Shown here one piece after another: positions 46,866-59,900 of a stretch of 64,000 nucleotides of DNA. This DNA is from Oxyruncus cristatus (lineage: Eukaryota > Chordata > Aves > Passeriformes > Cotingidae), in NCBI GenBank assembly GCA_013399855.1, contig VXAY01002045.1, positions 496,001-560,000 of the forward strand. Direction: 5' to 3'. Position 1 is the first letter of the stretch, and each line of letters begins with the position of its first letter. Below the pieces are notes generated by a model that was not told the DNA's origin, made no database searches, and was given only the letters and a program-made list of their open reading frames with translations. The translations under genes and the position numbers were made by a program.

Positions 46866-47333
46866 AGGCCACACCTGGAGTGATGTGTCCAGTTCTGGCT
46901 TGCTCAGGACAAGAGAGACACAGAGCTCCTGGAGCAGGTCCAGCGGAAGGCAATGAGAATGCTTTGTGGACTGGAGCACCACTGAGAAAAAGCTGAGAGA
47001 GTTGGGCCTGTTCAGCCTCTAGAAGAGACAACTGAGAGGGACCCCCATCGATGTCTGTAAGTATCTGAATGGAGCCAGGCTCTTCTCAATGCTACCAAGC
47101 GACAGAGCAAGAGGCAAAGGACAGAAACTGGCGCACAGAAGTTCCACCTGAACATGAGGAAGAACTTAACTGTGCGAGTGATCCCATACTGGAACAGATT
47201 GACCAGAGAGCTTGTGGAATGTCCCTCACTGAAGATATTCCAAGAACCATCTGGACGCAATCTTGTGCCATGTGCTCCAGGATGACCCTGCGGGAGCACG
47301 GAGGTTGGACCAGATGACCCACTATGGTCCCAA
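46866..47333 (+). mobile_element. CR1 LINE 3' portion, sense orientation
   Basis: The order of conserved CR1 blocks is clear: 'gtgtccagttctgg', 'ggtccagcggaaggcaatgag', 'ggagccaggctcttctca', 'gttccacctgaacatgaggaagaact', 'ggaccagatgacccac'. It is a 5'-truncated, diverged copy, lying directly upstream of the ADAM17 CpG island. Confidence 0.88.
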
Positions 47334-47960
47334 GCAGCACTCGGCACCTCACGCCGTCACAGCGCAGCCGGCGCTGGAAAGCGCAGCCGCCATGACTCTT
47401 CCCACGCTGCACCGAAGGCGGGCGGGCGGCCGCCGGACCCTCATGGGCCGCCCGGGGCCGCCTCTCCGGCTCTCGCTCCCGCTACTCCGGCTGCTCCCGC
47501 TTCGCCCTGGGCCGCTCCTCCCTCAGCACCGCCCCCGCCGCCCAAGATGGCGGCCCCGCCCTCCCCCACAATGCCCCGCGTGCAGCCGCCGCGCTTCCGG
47601 GTGCGGGCCCAGGAGGGCGGCGGGCCCGGCGCGGTGGGCGAAGGGAGAGGCTGCCCCGGGCGGATGCGAACGAGCGGGCGGCCGGTGTCGGAGGGAGCCG
47701 CGCCCGGACCATGAGGCTCCGACTGTGGCTGGTGCCGGCCCTGGTGCTGCTGTGGGGGCCGGGCCGGCTGGAGTCGCTGGGGCGCCCGCCGCGCTCGCAG
47801 CGCTACGGTGAGGGCAGGGCGCGACCACGGCGACTGCGGGGGAGGGAGGGAGAGACCACTGCGGGGGGATGGGGGGACACCCCCGCCGCTGAGAGGAATG
47901 GGGTAACGGGTGCGGTGGTGAGAGGGGAACCCCCGGCTCTTACAGGGATTGTGGTGATGG
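47334..47960 (+). promoter_or_regulatory. ADAM17: ADAM17 CpG-island promoter
   Basis: Dense CpG and GC boxes (ccgccc, ggcggg) with no TATA box, ending just past the first coding exon. A compact group of candidate sites lies 110-170 bases before the start codon: AAGATGGCGGC (47544-47554, YY1-like), CCCCCACAATGCCCCGCG (47563-47580, ZNF143/STAF-like) and CTTCCGGG (47594-47601, ETS-like). Such sites typically sit at or near start points of TATA-less housekeeping promoters, so transcription probably begins around 47540-47620. Confidence 0.7.
47711..47807 (+). CDS. ADAM17: ADAM17 exon 1 coding part (residues 1-32)
   Basis: Encodes [18 protein letters not shown] and an arginine/proline-rich stretch ending RSQRY, plus the first base of the D33 codon. 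The donor is gtgagg. A hydrophobic stretch directly after the N-terminal arginines supports a secretory signal. Confidence 0.88.
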
Positions 47961-50900
47961 GTAATACGAGGGGTGGGGGCAGAGGGCACACCCACCTCTG
48001 GCAGGGCTCAGTGGTGGGTAGTGTATGGTGTGAAGAGAGACCACCCCCTTTAGCTGAAGGCATCGCTGATGGGCAGCGTTTGGGGCCCACCGCTCTCTGT
48101 AGGGGCCCAGTGAGACCCCATTGTCTTCACATTCGAGTTCTGCTACAGAGTTTTCCTCACAGAAGTTTGCGTTCTGTTACAGCAGGATAATCGCAGAACG
48201 GGGCAGGGTGGAAGGGACCACAGTGGGTCATCTGGTGTAAACTCCCTGCTCCAGCAGGGTCATCCTGGAGCACATGGCACAAGATTGCGTCCAGATGATT
48301 CTGGGAATATCTCCAGTGAGGGACACTCCACAACCTCTCTGGGCAAAATCATATGAATGGTTTCCCTTCATAGCTCTGTATGGAGAGTCGCTGCCAGAGC
48401 CCGAAGCCATTGGAGCTGAATGTGACCTCTGGAAAAGCTTGACATGTGGGAGAACCCGCTGCCATATTTAACTTCCGCAAACAATTTTGCGTCTAAGCTT
48501 TCACTTTGCAGTGAAGAAGTTGCAAACTTTTGTTCGATAAACAAGAGCTTATCACTGAAATGGCAGATGAGCTCTTGTGAGAGGCAGTGGCCATGTCTGA
48601 CCCAGCCAGTGGTGACTGCTCCAAGTCTGCTTTCTCAGCTTAGATCTCTCAGCAGATTTTCCTACAGGCATCCAGGCTACACCTCTGTCCTCCTCTCCCA
48701 CACCTGAGGTGGACTTGTGGTTCTGGGCAGACCTCAGCAGCTGGTGACTGCACTAACCTGGGGAGGATGGGGTTCAGTGGTGGATGCTCCAGGAAGTGTA
48801 ACAGAAACAAAACAAACAGCATGTCCTTTCGGCATCAGGCAGGTCAGGGAGGCCCCGGAACAGAGGTTGTATCTTGAGCTTTCAGATCTTTATACCTTCT
48901 AAAGGCCGTGTCTGTTATGAATTTGTGTAACCTTTACCTGACAGCTTTTGTGTTCTTGGTCTGTGTACCACCATACCTGCACTATTCAGTTTTATGAAAT
49001 ACTGCATAGAGGAAGAACTCTTCCGTTTCTAGGTTTTGACCATTTCTTCTGTCAGAAATGGTCAGTATGGAAGAATTATTAATTTTCTTCACACCATCAG
49101 TGACTTACAGACCTATGTAATTTGTCTCTTTTGTACTATCTTTTTTTTTTTTTTTAAATCAGAAAATATTAGTCTATATAATAATTCTTAGTATGGGGAA
49201 AAATAATTACTTTATTGCTTACTGTTGTCTATATACTTCATATCACATGAAGTATATTTTTATTTATTTGAGATGGATGACCAGGGCTGCAAGGAAGTAT
49301 TTGCAATTCAGAGGTAGCATGGATTCATAGTGATGAATGCTTTTGATTTTTTCTTTTTGATGTCTAATAGTCCCTCCAAGTTCCCTTTTCTTTTTTTTTT
49401 TTTTTTTGGAGTGATAATAACTACACTGAAATAATTTGCTGTGTAGATTTATTTTCTTCATGTGTTATTTCACGCATTGAATTTCATCGAATGCTTTGTT
49501 CTGTTGTTCAGTAATCTAAATATGCAAAAGCATTTTGTGAGGGAGCTTGAAAAGTCCTGGTGTGCTACAGTAACTGTTATATTTACCCATACACTCCTTT
49601 CAGAATGCTAATATATATGAGGCACTACTTGCCTAGTAGCTTCTTTAGCCACAAGTCTAGTAACTCACAGTTTGTTGTTATTATTACTTGTTTTTCAGGT
49701 AAGAACATTGAGCATATTTGTTGATTAGGCCCCTGGATGGTACCTGGAGTGGAAATTGGTCCTTTCAGGCCACCTGCAGCAACACCAATGGCCCTGTATT
49801 TGCATACCACAATTAGTAGTTGACCAGTTACATTTTTTCAGTGCTTTATAACTCTTGGGTTAATACATTCATATCCTGTTGATTTATTGGTCATTTTCTC
49901 AGCTTGTTTTAAAGCCTCTTTCCTTGAGTCTCAGAAGCAGGTCTTTAAATATATCCTGTCCAGACAAGCTTTCAGGGAGCTTTTCAAGCTCCTCTGCAGT
50001 GAATGCTAAGGTCAATTACTGCCTTACGTTTTTGTGCTGGCCTTTAGCATCCATTCTTGAGGCTGTATTTGCAGCTTACTTGTTTTACAAGCCCCTTTGA
50101 TTATTTAGCTGTGTGGTTTTCATAAAATAAAAAATATTTCAAGTATTAGCTTTATGCCTTTTACAAGGTGCTTTTCAAAATACCTTGGCCTACTTTATTG
50201 TGGTTTTATGTTCATCTTTTGCTGGAGTTCTGTTGTTGTCATCTTACACACAGCTTGGTTTTCTGAATTACCATCTTTTCCTTCTAATACTTTCAGCATT
50301 ATTATTTTGAAAGCTCTGTTTAACCACAACTTGAGTTTTAGGAACTGAAATCAGATTTCTGGTGAGCAGTATCCTTAAGGAAGTTTCAGGAACTAACATT
50401 TTGTGATTTCTATTAAAAACTTTCTTGCTTATTTCTCCGAGTTCAGTTTTTCAAGAAGGAAAAAAAAATATACAGTAGAAAAAAAGAATTTGACAAAGAA
50501 TAGAATATGCAGATAAAAAGATGTGGGTCATTTTTCATCTTTTTCAGCTGAAGTAATCTTAGGGTGTGGTGCTGTAGCAGTCTAAACTGATCTAAAATGG
50601 GACTGCCACAATCCTGGCCTCAGCTTTCTGATCCCTTCCCCATTCTTGTGAGCACATTCATGGACCTGAGCTGCCTGGAAGCTAATCTCTTTTTTTTGCT
50701 TGTTGGGATTTTTTGTGGTTTTTTTTGTTTGGGGTTTTTTGTTTGGGGTTTTTTGTTTTGTTTTCGGTAAGGGGTAGAGTGTCTGCATTCCGGTTATTTT
50801 CTCTTTGCAGAGTCCATTCCCTGGAGCAGCTCACAGTGTGACTGTCAAAGCACCTGCCCCTTGTTTTTGGGGTAGTAGTTGTGCTCCAGGTGAGGTTGTG

Positions 50901-53900
50901 CTCCAGGTGAGGGATGAAAGCAGGATGGTGTCCACCTCAGTTTGCCTTTGGGCAAACTCTTTTTAATAACATTGACATCAGGTATTCATTTCTGGGAGAA
51001 GTGGGACTCTACTTGTCAATACAATGAATGATATTATAGTTTTGGTCCTGAAAAATTAATGTCAACGCTTTCAAAATTTTTCTCTTTGTTGTCGTTTATC
51101 TCTGAAGATAACCTTTTATAGCTGTGAAATATTCCTGCTGTTTGTCTTGGAGCTCAGACGGATCTGAATGATAACAGAGCTTAATGTACTTGAAAAGACT
51201 AACAGTGCAAAGACCCAGCTTGGGTGCTGTTCAGTAGGTCACTGAATATATCTGAAGAACTGCTTGAGTGTGTGTTAAAACACAGTGGAACTAGTTGTGT
51301 GCTGCCACTAAGCAGTGTACATGCAGGATTGCGCAGAACAGGGTCTGCATGTAAAATGAGTCTTACTCTGCTGTTACCTCTTTTGAATGAGAACTTTTCC
51401 TTACAAACTAGGGAGGGAACTAAAACAAGATAGTTTGCTCCTATGCTGGGCAGATGCTATTCTTTGAATCACCCCAACAGTCTTTTTCTACATGTCAAAT
51501 TGCACTAATCAAATCTGAGACAGGTAACCTGAGCTTCACCATTTTTTTTTCTCCACACTGCTGAAATACCACACAGAAGTCAAAACAAACTGCATCAGCT
51601 GAAAAAATGACCCATTATAAAAGGTTTGGTACAAAAATTTGTAATGCACATCAGAAGACTAGAATTTACAAGTTGTTGAGTGAAAAAAACCAAATGGTAG
51701 TGGTGTTGATGAGTAAATGAGGGGAGCTGAGTGACACAGAGGGCAGCATAAATTGATTTGCAGTCAGTTTGAATTCTCCTTCACACTTCGTGTGACAAAA
51801 ATGCAGGAGGTCCATAAGGCCAGGAACGTAAGTGACTGCCAAAGTGTTAAAGGGTTGGAAATTCAGCTCAGTGTCAAGAATGTGCAATGTGATAATTAGT
51901 AACAAAATCTTTATGCAAGATTAAATTTCGTCCTGCTGGACTGAAGCTTCTGTTGGAGATTAAGGAATAACCTGGGTGAGGGTCAAATGATTAATTTTCC
52001 CAGCATAGTTTGCCTTTTTTGTTACTGTTTCTTATCCTATTTTGATATCCTTTGAAGTAAGATGACTATTTTAGATGGAGCTAGTTTTGCAGTTTGAGCT
52101 CACAAGCTGAAGGTTGGGAGTATCTCACCATGCACCACGTGGAGGAGAATTCAAGAACACACAATCCTGCAGCATGTGATACCTGCCTGGGATGCTGTGG
52201 CATTATTTCAAAATCACTGCAGGAATTTATTGATGCAGTGTCTTTGTCTCCATATAAACAGCAAGTGCTTGGTGTAGACATGGCCTTACTGAATTCAAGT
52301 TACCAATGTAATTTTTGTGTTGTGGATTAGCAGACTTTTCAGTGGAGGTACTTAATATCAAGGTTTTAGAGCACTTTTCTCAGGTTTGTTTTCTTTTGTT
52401 CATGTGAGTCAGTCAGTGTTTCCATTTCCAACTGGAAAAAAAAAAGTGATTGAAGTGTAATTTTTGAGAGAAGTACTCAAAGTCAACAAAAAGAATGTCA
52501 ACACTAGATTAAATTTTTCTTAGTAAGAATTACCTTTAACTATTGCAAGATTTTTGTAACAGGAACATAATCCAGTGCTCAGCATGAGTTTGGTTTTCAG
52601 TATTGCCAATTTGTTCTGACCTTTAAGCAGACAAAAACTAAAATTCCTGTTTGCACTTAAGGTTTGGGGTGGTTTAATTTTCCTTCCCCTCCCACTGTAG
52701 AACCTGACAATTTCACTATTGCTGTACGTTGCTGATAGCAGCACTGACTCATCTCAGCCTCACGCTTTTGCCACTCTGGAATTTTTGTGTGCATGTGCAG
52801 AAGCCCTGGTGTGTGGCTGGAAGGGCCAAGCGAGGAAGCACAGCCAGGCAGCTCCTCAGCCCAGAGTTCTCCTGGTTACATTCAAACATTGCATTAGGAT
52901 TTAATTGTGCCTTTAGTAGTCGGTAAGAGATTTATCTTTGAGGCAGAAGTTTATATTTAGCTTTGGTTATAAACAGATTGATTTCCCCCCCCAGCTTTTT
53001 TACAAACTGCAGGAATCTGAGTTTGCCTTTTTCTCAGACTGATCATGGGAAGTACTTCGCTGTGAAACCAAGAACCAGGTTTCTTTAACAAAGAGCAATT
53101 TATCCTGCTGTCCTGTTCTGCAAATTTTATGTGCAACACACAAACTTGCTTGTTTTAGGGATATCCTGTAATCCTCTTAATAATTCTAATGGTCTCCTTG
53201 ATGTCTTTTATTCTTGCAGGTTCATGTGACACTACTGCCCATCTTTATGTCACTTATGCCCTCTATGTCACAATATCCATCCCTGTCTTCCTGTGCTGCT
53301 CTTAATATGCATTATTTGTACTTTTTTTCCTCCTCAATACTTGCATTTTTAACCTATGTGGGTGCGTGGACTGGGAAGTGGGAAGAGGGCTCTGTTATGC
53401 AGGGAGGCACCTACAGCTACCACCCACTTGATGTTGATCCATAATTACTGAGGCGTTGAACAAGAACATGGTATCCCTTGATTTCATTTCTCACCTTTTC
53501 AGATTGTAACTGAAATTGTAAAGTTCTGCCCCTCAGTACCTGTGACGTGCCTTGAATTTCGGAGGGTCATGTTTGAGTCCGAAGTCATATCTGCAAGGAG
53601 AAGAAATAGAGCCAGAAGTGGAGAAGGGGTTGCTCTCACAAGTGTAGTTTAGACAGTAATTAGTCTGTACCTGGAGTCAGCTCCACTCAAACCTATTTTG
53701 TGACACCGCAGGATTTTGTGCTTTGTTCTAGGCTTACAGTAGTGAGGCTTGCAGTTCTTCTGAGAGCCAGACAAATTATCTGTTTCCAGAGAACACTGCA
53801 TCCTGTGACTTTCTGCAGGATATATGAAAGCATGTGATTTGGGGGTATGTTGCAGTGGGTTTTACTGAGCATCAAGTCATATGATGGTATTCGGATGTAA

Positions 53901-56900
53901 GATGGAATGGTCTTACTGCCCTTGTTTCACTTTGACCATAAGGATGCTAATTCAGTGGGCTTCCTTGTTTTTAATAACGTCAATATTCGAGTGGGTTATT
54001 GCATTCTTTTTTTTTTTTCCTAGAAGTGGTCTGCTGTCCATAATAGGACAGACTGAGTTATTAAATCAATAGATCAAATAGTTTAAGTTTTGTTCCTCAT
54101 TGGACCCTTTGTAAGACATGTTCAGGGAAGGAGATAATTGGCAAGGTTGGAAGTGTGTGAGGTAATGTGTAGGAGCCACTGTGGGTATTCAGCTGTTTTC
54201 ATAACCACCAGAAATAGCAGTTTAATTATCTGTGCAGCTTCTGCTAAACAGAATTTGCACCCTTAAGGAAATAACTCCCACTGCCCAGAAACAGATGTCT
54301 GTTTTACTCTAGGGAAAAAACTTTGGAGTAGTATAGAGGTGCAGCTCCATGAACAAGTTTTTCCTGAGGTGAGCTAAAGGGTGTTTAGAAGCTGTTAGCT
54401 TTTCCACGATAGCTATCACTGGGCATGTGTGAATGTGTGGTAAGCAGAGCATGGTTTGACCTGTGTGACTGCAGGAGAAGTGCTCTGTGGAGGAGCTGGT
54501 GGACAGTAACTCGGCAGCGTGAGGGCTGGATAACCGTACCCCCAGGCCTCCTCTCCGCTGCTGACTTACTGAATCTGGGCACTTTGTTTTCTCACATGGT
54601 TTGGCAAGTTTGGTATAGCTGGGATTGAGTCAAAAACATGCCTTCTAAAACAGTCGGCAGTGCAGACATGGCTGGCCATTCTTACTAACAGGTTTGTCTA
54701 GAAATGTGCTTAAACAGAGTGTAAAGCTTTATCCTGTTAAGGTCTAAAAGAATGCTGACGTGTTTGGTTCTTGCTTTGAATCTGTTTCTCACACAGGTTC
54801 TTCTGTTAACGTGTACTTGATGAACAAAACAGCAGCCACTCTCTGGAAACAAGTAAACATGATTTATCTGAACTGTTAAAAGCATGGGCTGTTTTGTGTG
54901 GGATAAGTGTTTCAATTCACTTTGTTTTCTGTCTTTGGCAATGGCTCTGTACCAGATGTACTGGAGAAAGATGTAACAGCACGTGCAATGAGTTGTTATG
55001 GAACAGCTTTCCCACAGATGGACCTTCTCAATGCTTCCCCTTCATCAACAGTCTCCTAAAAGCAGTGTAAACTGTCAAAGAGAAGGTACCCACAAAAATG
55101 TAGGCATGGCTGCATCACCTCCTGCCTCACGAAGACCGTTTATGTTCCCAGTTGAAATACGAATATATTTGCCCTCTCCGTTAGCAGTCCCTGGAATGGT
55201 GCTGCAGTCAGACCATCCCACCGTATGGCAGCCAGTGAGCGGCTGTTACCACAAACACAAGGGCAGCTGTTTTATGTGGGGTGATGGAGACCTGCTTTAG
55301 CTCATGTGGTTCAGGTTGGAAAGACTCCAGTCCATGTTTCCCAGTCTAAATTCTGACTGAGACTCTGAATTATGTTTCAAGTGACTATATTTGGTTACTT
55401 TAATTAAAATATTTTAATGTACTAAGAAGAGCCTATAAAAATAAATAGTAACAATAAGGAATATGGAGCCCTTAAACTATTCAGTCACTCCCCAGCTGAA
55501 TCAGAAAAATTGTTATTAGTTAACTGCTCATAAGCTTTTGATAGGTGTTTGATACCCATTGGAAATCAGCTTGAGATCAGTACCCAGGTTGTAGCAGATG
55601 AGTGCTACACAAAATACGGGCTGGAGCCCATTTTTGGGCGTATGACAATGATTTCACACTGCAAAATCCTCCCAGGTGTGTTTGCTGTCCTTGTTCTAGG
55701 ACTGCTCTCTGTAGGCTTGTCATCCCGTTCCAGTGCCTTTGATAGAAGATTTATTTCTGCTTTTATTCCCTTTGGGATGGTTGGAGAAATAACTACAATC
55801 ATTCCTGCAAACCCCTCTGATTATCTTGTGGTCATTTTTAAATGCTGAAAGTATTATTTTTTTAATATTGCTTGATCTTTTGGTTTAAGTAGAGACACTT
55901 TCTATCATGAGATAATTGTGAAGAGAGTTTTTAAAAATATTAATTATATCTTCTGGGTTAAAACTTCATGCTTCTAGATAAGCTTAACCTTTCTATAAAT
56001 AATGCAGTGCAAAAGAATTCTTATGAAATGGCTGACTTGCCACACTTACTTGTTGATTTCCGGGCAATAGATGGAGCATGAGATCATGGGAATTTACTGT
56101 TGTGCTTATGAAAGCTGAGCTGGTTGGAGAAGGGTGACATTGGTATTAGAATTGGTAGCTGAGCATTGGAAGAGAAACCTCTTCTTTTGAAATGCATGCA
56201 GTGGCCTTGAACTTCGTGATCTCAGCTCTTGCCCAGCACATTCCTGAGCTCTTTGCTGCTGCAGTAGCCTGCTGCAGTGCCCAGAGTTTATTTAAAGGAT
56301 ACTTGCCTGTGTTAAGTCTGAAAGTCTAGTGCCAGGAGGCTTTTAAGTTGGAGGCAGAGGAAGAGTCACTGCTGTGGATTTCTTCTCAAGAGCTTTGGGA
56401 TATCATCTTTGTCACTGATGTTCCTTCCCTGCCTCTCTTGCAGACCCGAGATGTTTATGTTTTTGGGAGGTTCCCAGGCAGGAAAGAAGGTGCAATGAGC
56501 TCAAGGCTGGTGAAAATAAGTATTTGGGATATCAGGGTGGAATTAAGGTGTTCTCCAAAAAGACAGGAATGCAGAAATCTAGGAGGGGCCGGAAGGGAAG
56601 GAACCACAAGAAAGTGGTTTGGGAAAATCTGAGTCAGCTCAGTGCCATTGAAGCCCTTGGAAAATGGCTCTTGGACAATAGTGAAGATAATGAGGAAGGA
56701 ATGCCAAAAAGATTTTCAAACTTGAATAAAAAGTAGTCAAGTGTATGCTTGTGGCTCCTATCCACAGACTGCTGTATAATTGGACTCTGTACAGTTCTGT
56801 GTTTTGTTTAAAATAATGACACTTCATCTTTTATTTTCAATAAGCCATGACCATGAATTAATTTTTCACAATATGAACATTACACAGAAAAATTTTGTTT

Positions 56901-59900
56901 GAATGTGTTACCAATATATTTTTTCCATGTCTGTCTAATGCCATAATTAGTTAACAGATTTATGTCTAGGAGCAGCATGTCTGAAACCTTTACTTATGTC
57001 GTAAGTAAAATTAAAAGCAAACAAATTTAGGAAGGGTAAGAGGAAATATGAACAAGTGCATTCTTGTTTCAGGGTTACAGGAACTAGGAGTGTCCTGTGT
57101 TTCATTTGTTACTTCAACAGAATCATCTTACTCATCTTCATGAACTTTTTAGGTCTTGTTCTTACTATCCTTCCTGTGTCTCTGTGTGGCATTTTCAGAA
57201 GGGTGTTTGTGTATATTGAGGTGGAGCAGGACTTCTGAAGTTCTTGCCTACCAAATAAAAAAAAACTAATTTTTTTAGCAGACTTTTCAGTTCTCTTGCC
57301 ATGAAACTGAGACATTTTGTCTGGCCATAGTGGCAACTGCATCTTGCTCTTTGGCATGACTTTCCCTTGGTTCTGGTCTGTACTTTGCAGGCAGAGGTGG
57401 AAAAGGACAGAAGTAGTGTTTTGTAGCTGGGGTTGTACTGTCGAGCAGACCTGGTCCTTGGTAAGTCCCCAAACAGTACAGCAGCGGTACCACACCTTTG
57501 CTTCATGCCCCATGTGCCACACGTTTAGTTTGTATCAGAAATCAGTGCTATCCTGTATATCAGCATTTCATTGAGGGGTCTGCTCTAGCTGTGGTGAAAG
57601 AATTTCAAGTTTAATTAAAATAATTTAGAACTAGACAGTTTAATTATGTTTTGGGGTTTTTTTAGAGTTGATTTCCCTGGCTGCCCTTACCCTCCTCCTA
57701 GGTGGTTCTGGATGAGGGCAGGTGCCAGACCGTAAGCAATGAATTATAATGGGAGAAAAGGAGTACTTTGGGGGGGGTTAGGTATTTGCTCACTGCTTGG
57801 CTTTAGTGAACCAGCTCTGCAGCACTAAGGATGAAGGCACTGCCCAGTGTGCAGCAACTGGGCACATAAGGGGAAAAACCCCACAACAGAAAGGAAGATG
57901 AGGGAAAGTTGCCTTTGCGCATCACCCGAAACGCGCAGTAATCAATTACAGGTGCCGTCGACCTGTGGGTGGTAAACAGAAATCAGGAAATCGCAACTGC
58001 ACTGCCCTTCCTGTGTTGCTCAACGGCTGGGGAGGAGCAGCCGAGTAGGGAGAAGCCTGGGAACTGCTGCTTGGTGGCTTCTGCTGCCCAAGAAAGCAGC
58101 CATGTCACCTGCCTGTCACTCTGCTTGTGGGTCTGGTACAGGGCTGGGAGGGTCTTCTTTGCTTCTGTGTCTCCCTCACTTCAGTGTACACAAGCACATG
58201 TGTGCATGTACGCTGGTGGTTAATTCTCCCCACCCACCCCCTCTCAAAAGAAAATTGCCTTGTCCCGATCAGTGCATCCATTCTTAAAGCTTTGTTGGGC
58301 TTTACAGGTGTGGATTTGGGGATAAATGATGGTACTGAGTGCCAGGTTTAAAAAAACCCACATTACTTCAAGAGCTATACTTTATCTAGATTTCAAGGTG
58401 GCAGTCTTGGTTTGTTGCACAAGAGCCAGTAAACCAGCTTATTAGTGCTGCTGCTTACTTAAAAGTCCAGTAAAGCATGTGAGGTTATTTGGCTGGGTGG
58501 TCTAAGCTGGTGATGAGGGGCTCTGAAGGAAGGCCATCTTCCTTAACAAAAAAACGCTTTGGTAGCTGTCAGGTTTGGTTTAGAAGCATAGCTGGAAATG
58601 GAGGAGAAAGAAAAAGGGAGTTTAATAAAGACTGTCTGGATGAGCACTTCTGTCTCTTGTAAAACACGTGTGGGTCCTCATTTGGTGCCGTGAAAAGAGC
58701 GAACACCTCTGTCTGAGAAGGAAGACAATGATGTGGGAATAAGGGCCTCTGGTTAAGGCTGTAAATAGCAGCTGGTGGAAGTGAAGGTGGTTGTCAGGTG
58801 TCCCACTGCGTGGTGGGTACTCCAGAGAAGGAAGAGTGTGGATGGGTGCTCTGGCGAAGGAATGCCTTAGGAAACAGCAGCAGGTTTTATCAGCAAGAGT
58901 CAAACACTGTTGGCAGCCTTTATGGTGCACTTGTTAATGGTGGAAACATCTGCAAAGTATTGACCTGAATTTGTAATTTGTGTGCTGCTCCCTACAGGAG
59001 TTCAGGCATTTAGTCCCCTTCTTCTGAACAAGTTTTCATGTTCTGGGTAGAGAAATCGAAGGAGTTTAGTATGGTGGTAAGGTATTGGGAAAGCAGGGTG
59101 CCTGGGGGTGCGTCATATGAGGTGCCTTGTTAGTTAATTCTGATTGATGATGCTATGCAGATATCTGTTTTCTGGCTACTGTTGGACAGAAAGGTAAAAA
59201 ACGCAGTCCCAATCTGGAGCTAATTTGGTATAAGTCTCCTAGGTTGAACTTCCTTAGATTTGTATGGGGACCAGCAGGTCAGGAGAGTGATTCACCCCAG
59301 AGAAATGGGGTCATTCTCCACCGTTTAGTTTCTGTGGGGCAGCCAGGGAGGGCATTAGCTCTGCACTGTTGTGGCAATAAAAGTGATGGGTTGGTTGCTC
59401 AGAAATTGCTATAACAAGTGAACTAAACTCTTTGTTTTTCTCTCTCAGATTGTGTCTTATCTCACTCTGATTTCTGGTTGCCTACGCAAAGTTCACCTTT
59501 ACAGAAATGTACAATAGTTATCCTAAAATTAGAGCAAACTGTGGTCTTGCTGTTGAAATGGGTGGCTCTGGTTTTGCTCTTTTTTTGTGTGTGCATTTGG
59601 AAAGAGAGTCTTTTTAAACTAAAACTTTCCTTGTTGGTCTTCCAGACACAGTTGAGTCCATGCTTTCAGACTACGACATCCTTTCTCAGTCCAGCATCCA
59701 GCAACACTCACTGAAGAAGAGGGACCTCCAGCCTGAGACACACGTAGAGAGGCTCTTAAGTTTTTCAGCCCTGCAAAGGTAATTAAATGAAGTAGCACAA
59801 TATTTTCCTTCAGTTTGTGATTAATAATGTGCAGATTCAAACCCAGAAATAGTTATCTTGTTTTCTGTCATGACTGACCAATTCTTCTAAGTTAGTCATT

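Larger units (their letters stand above)
48347..59645 (+). other. ADAM17: Remainder of ADAM17 intron 1, no gene seen
   Basis: An AT-rich intron of about 11.8 kb in total. It holds poly-T runs (near 49141 and 49390), a 17-base duplication at 50879-50912, a T/G minisatellite near 50690-50766 and a CpG-bearing motif cluster near 57917-57965. A good acceptor-like tract ends at 56443, but no paired donor or coding homology was found. Acceptor before exon 2: ggtcttccag. Confidence 0.75.

Noticed and set aside
46492..47031. 179-codon minus-strand frame
   Set aside because: It lies in GC-rich sequence and partly within an antisense CR1 copy. No domain is visible.
47441..47995. 184-codon minus-strand frame opposite ADAM17 exon 1
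   Set aside because: A proline/alanine/arginine-rich shadow of a CpG island. Stop codons are rare there for compositional reasons.
50690..50766. Interstitial telomere-like or quadruplex repeat
   Set aside because: The unit is T-rich with G4 only once per 14 bases and is not TTAGGG. It is a simple T/G minisatellite.
56415..56520. Possible cryptic exon after a strong pyrimidine tract and AG at 56443
   Set aside because: No convincing donor follows and the translation matches nothing known in ADAM17.
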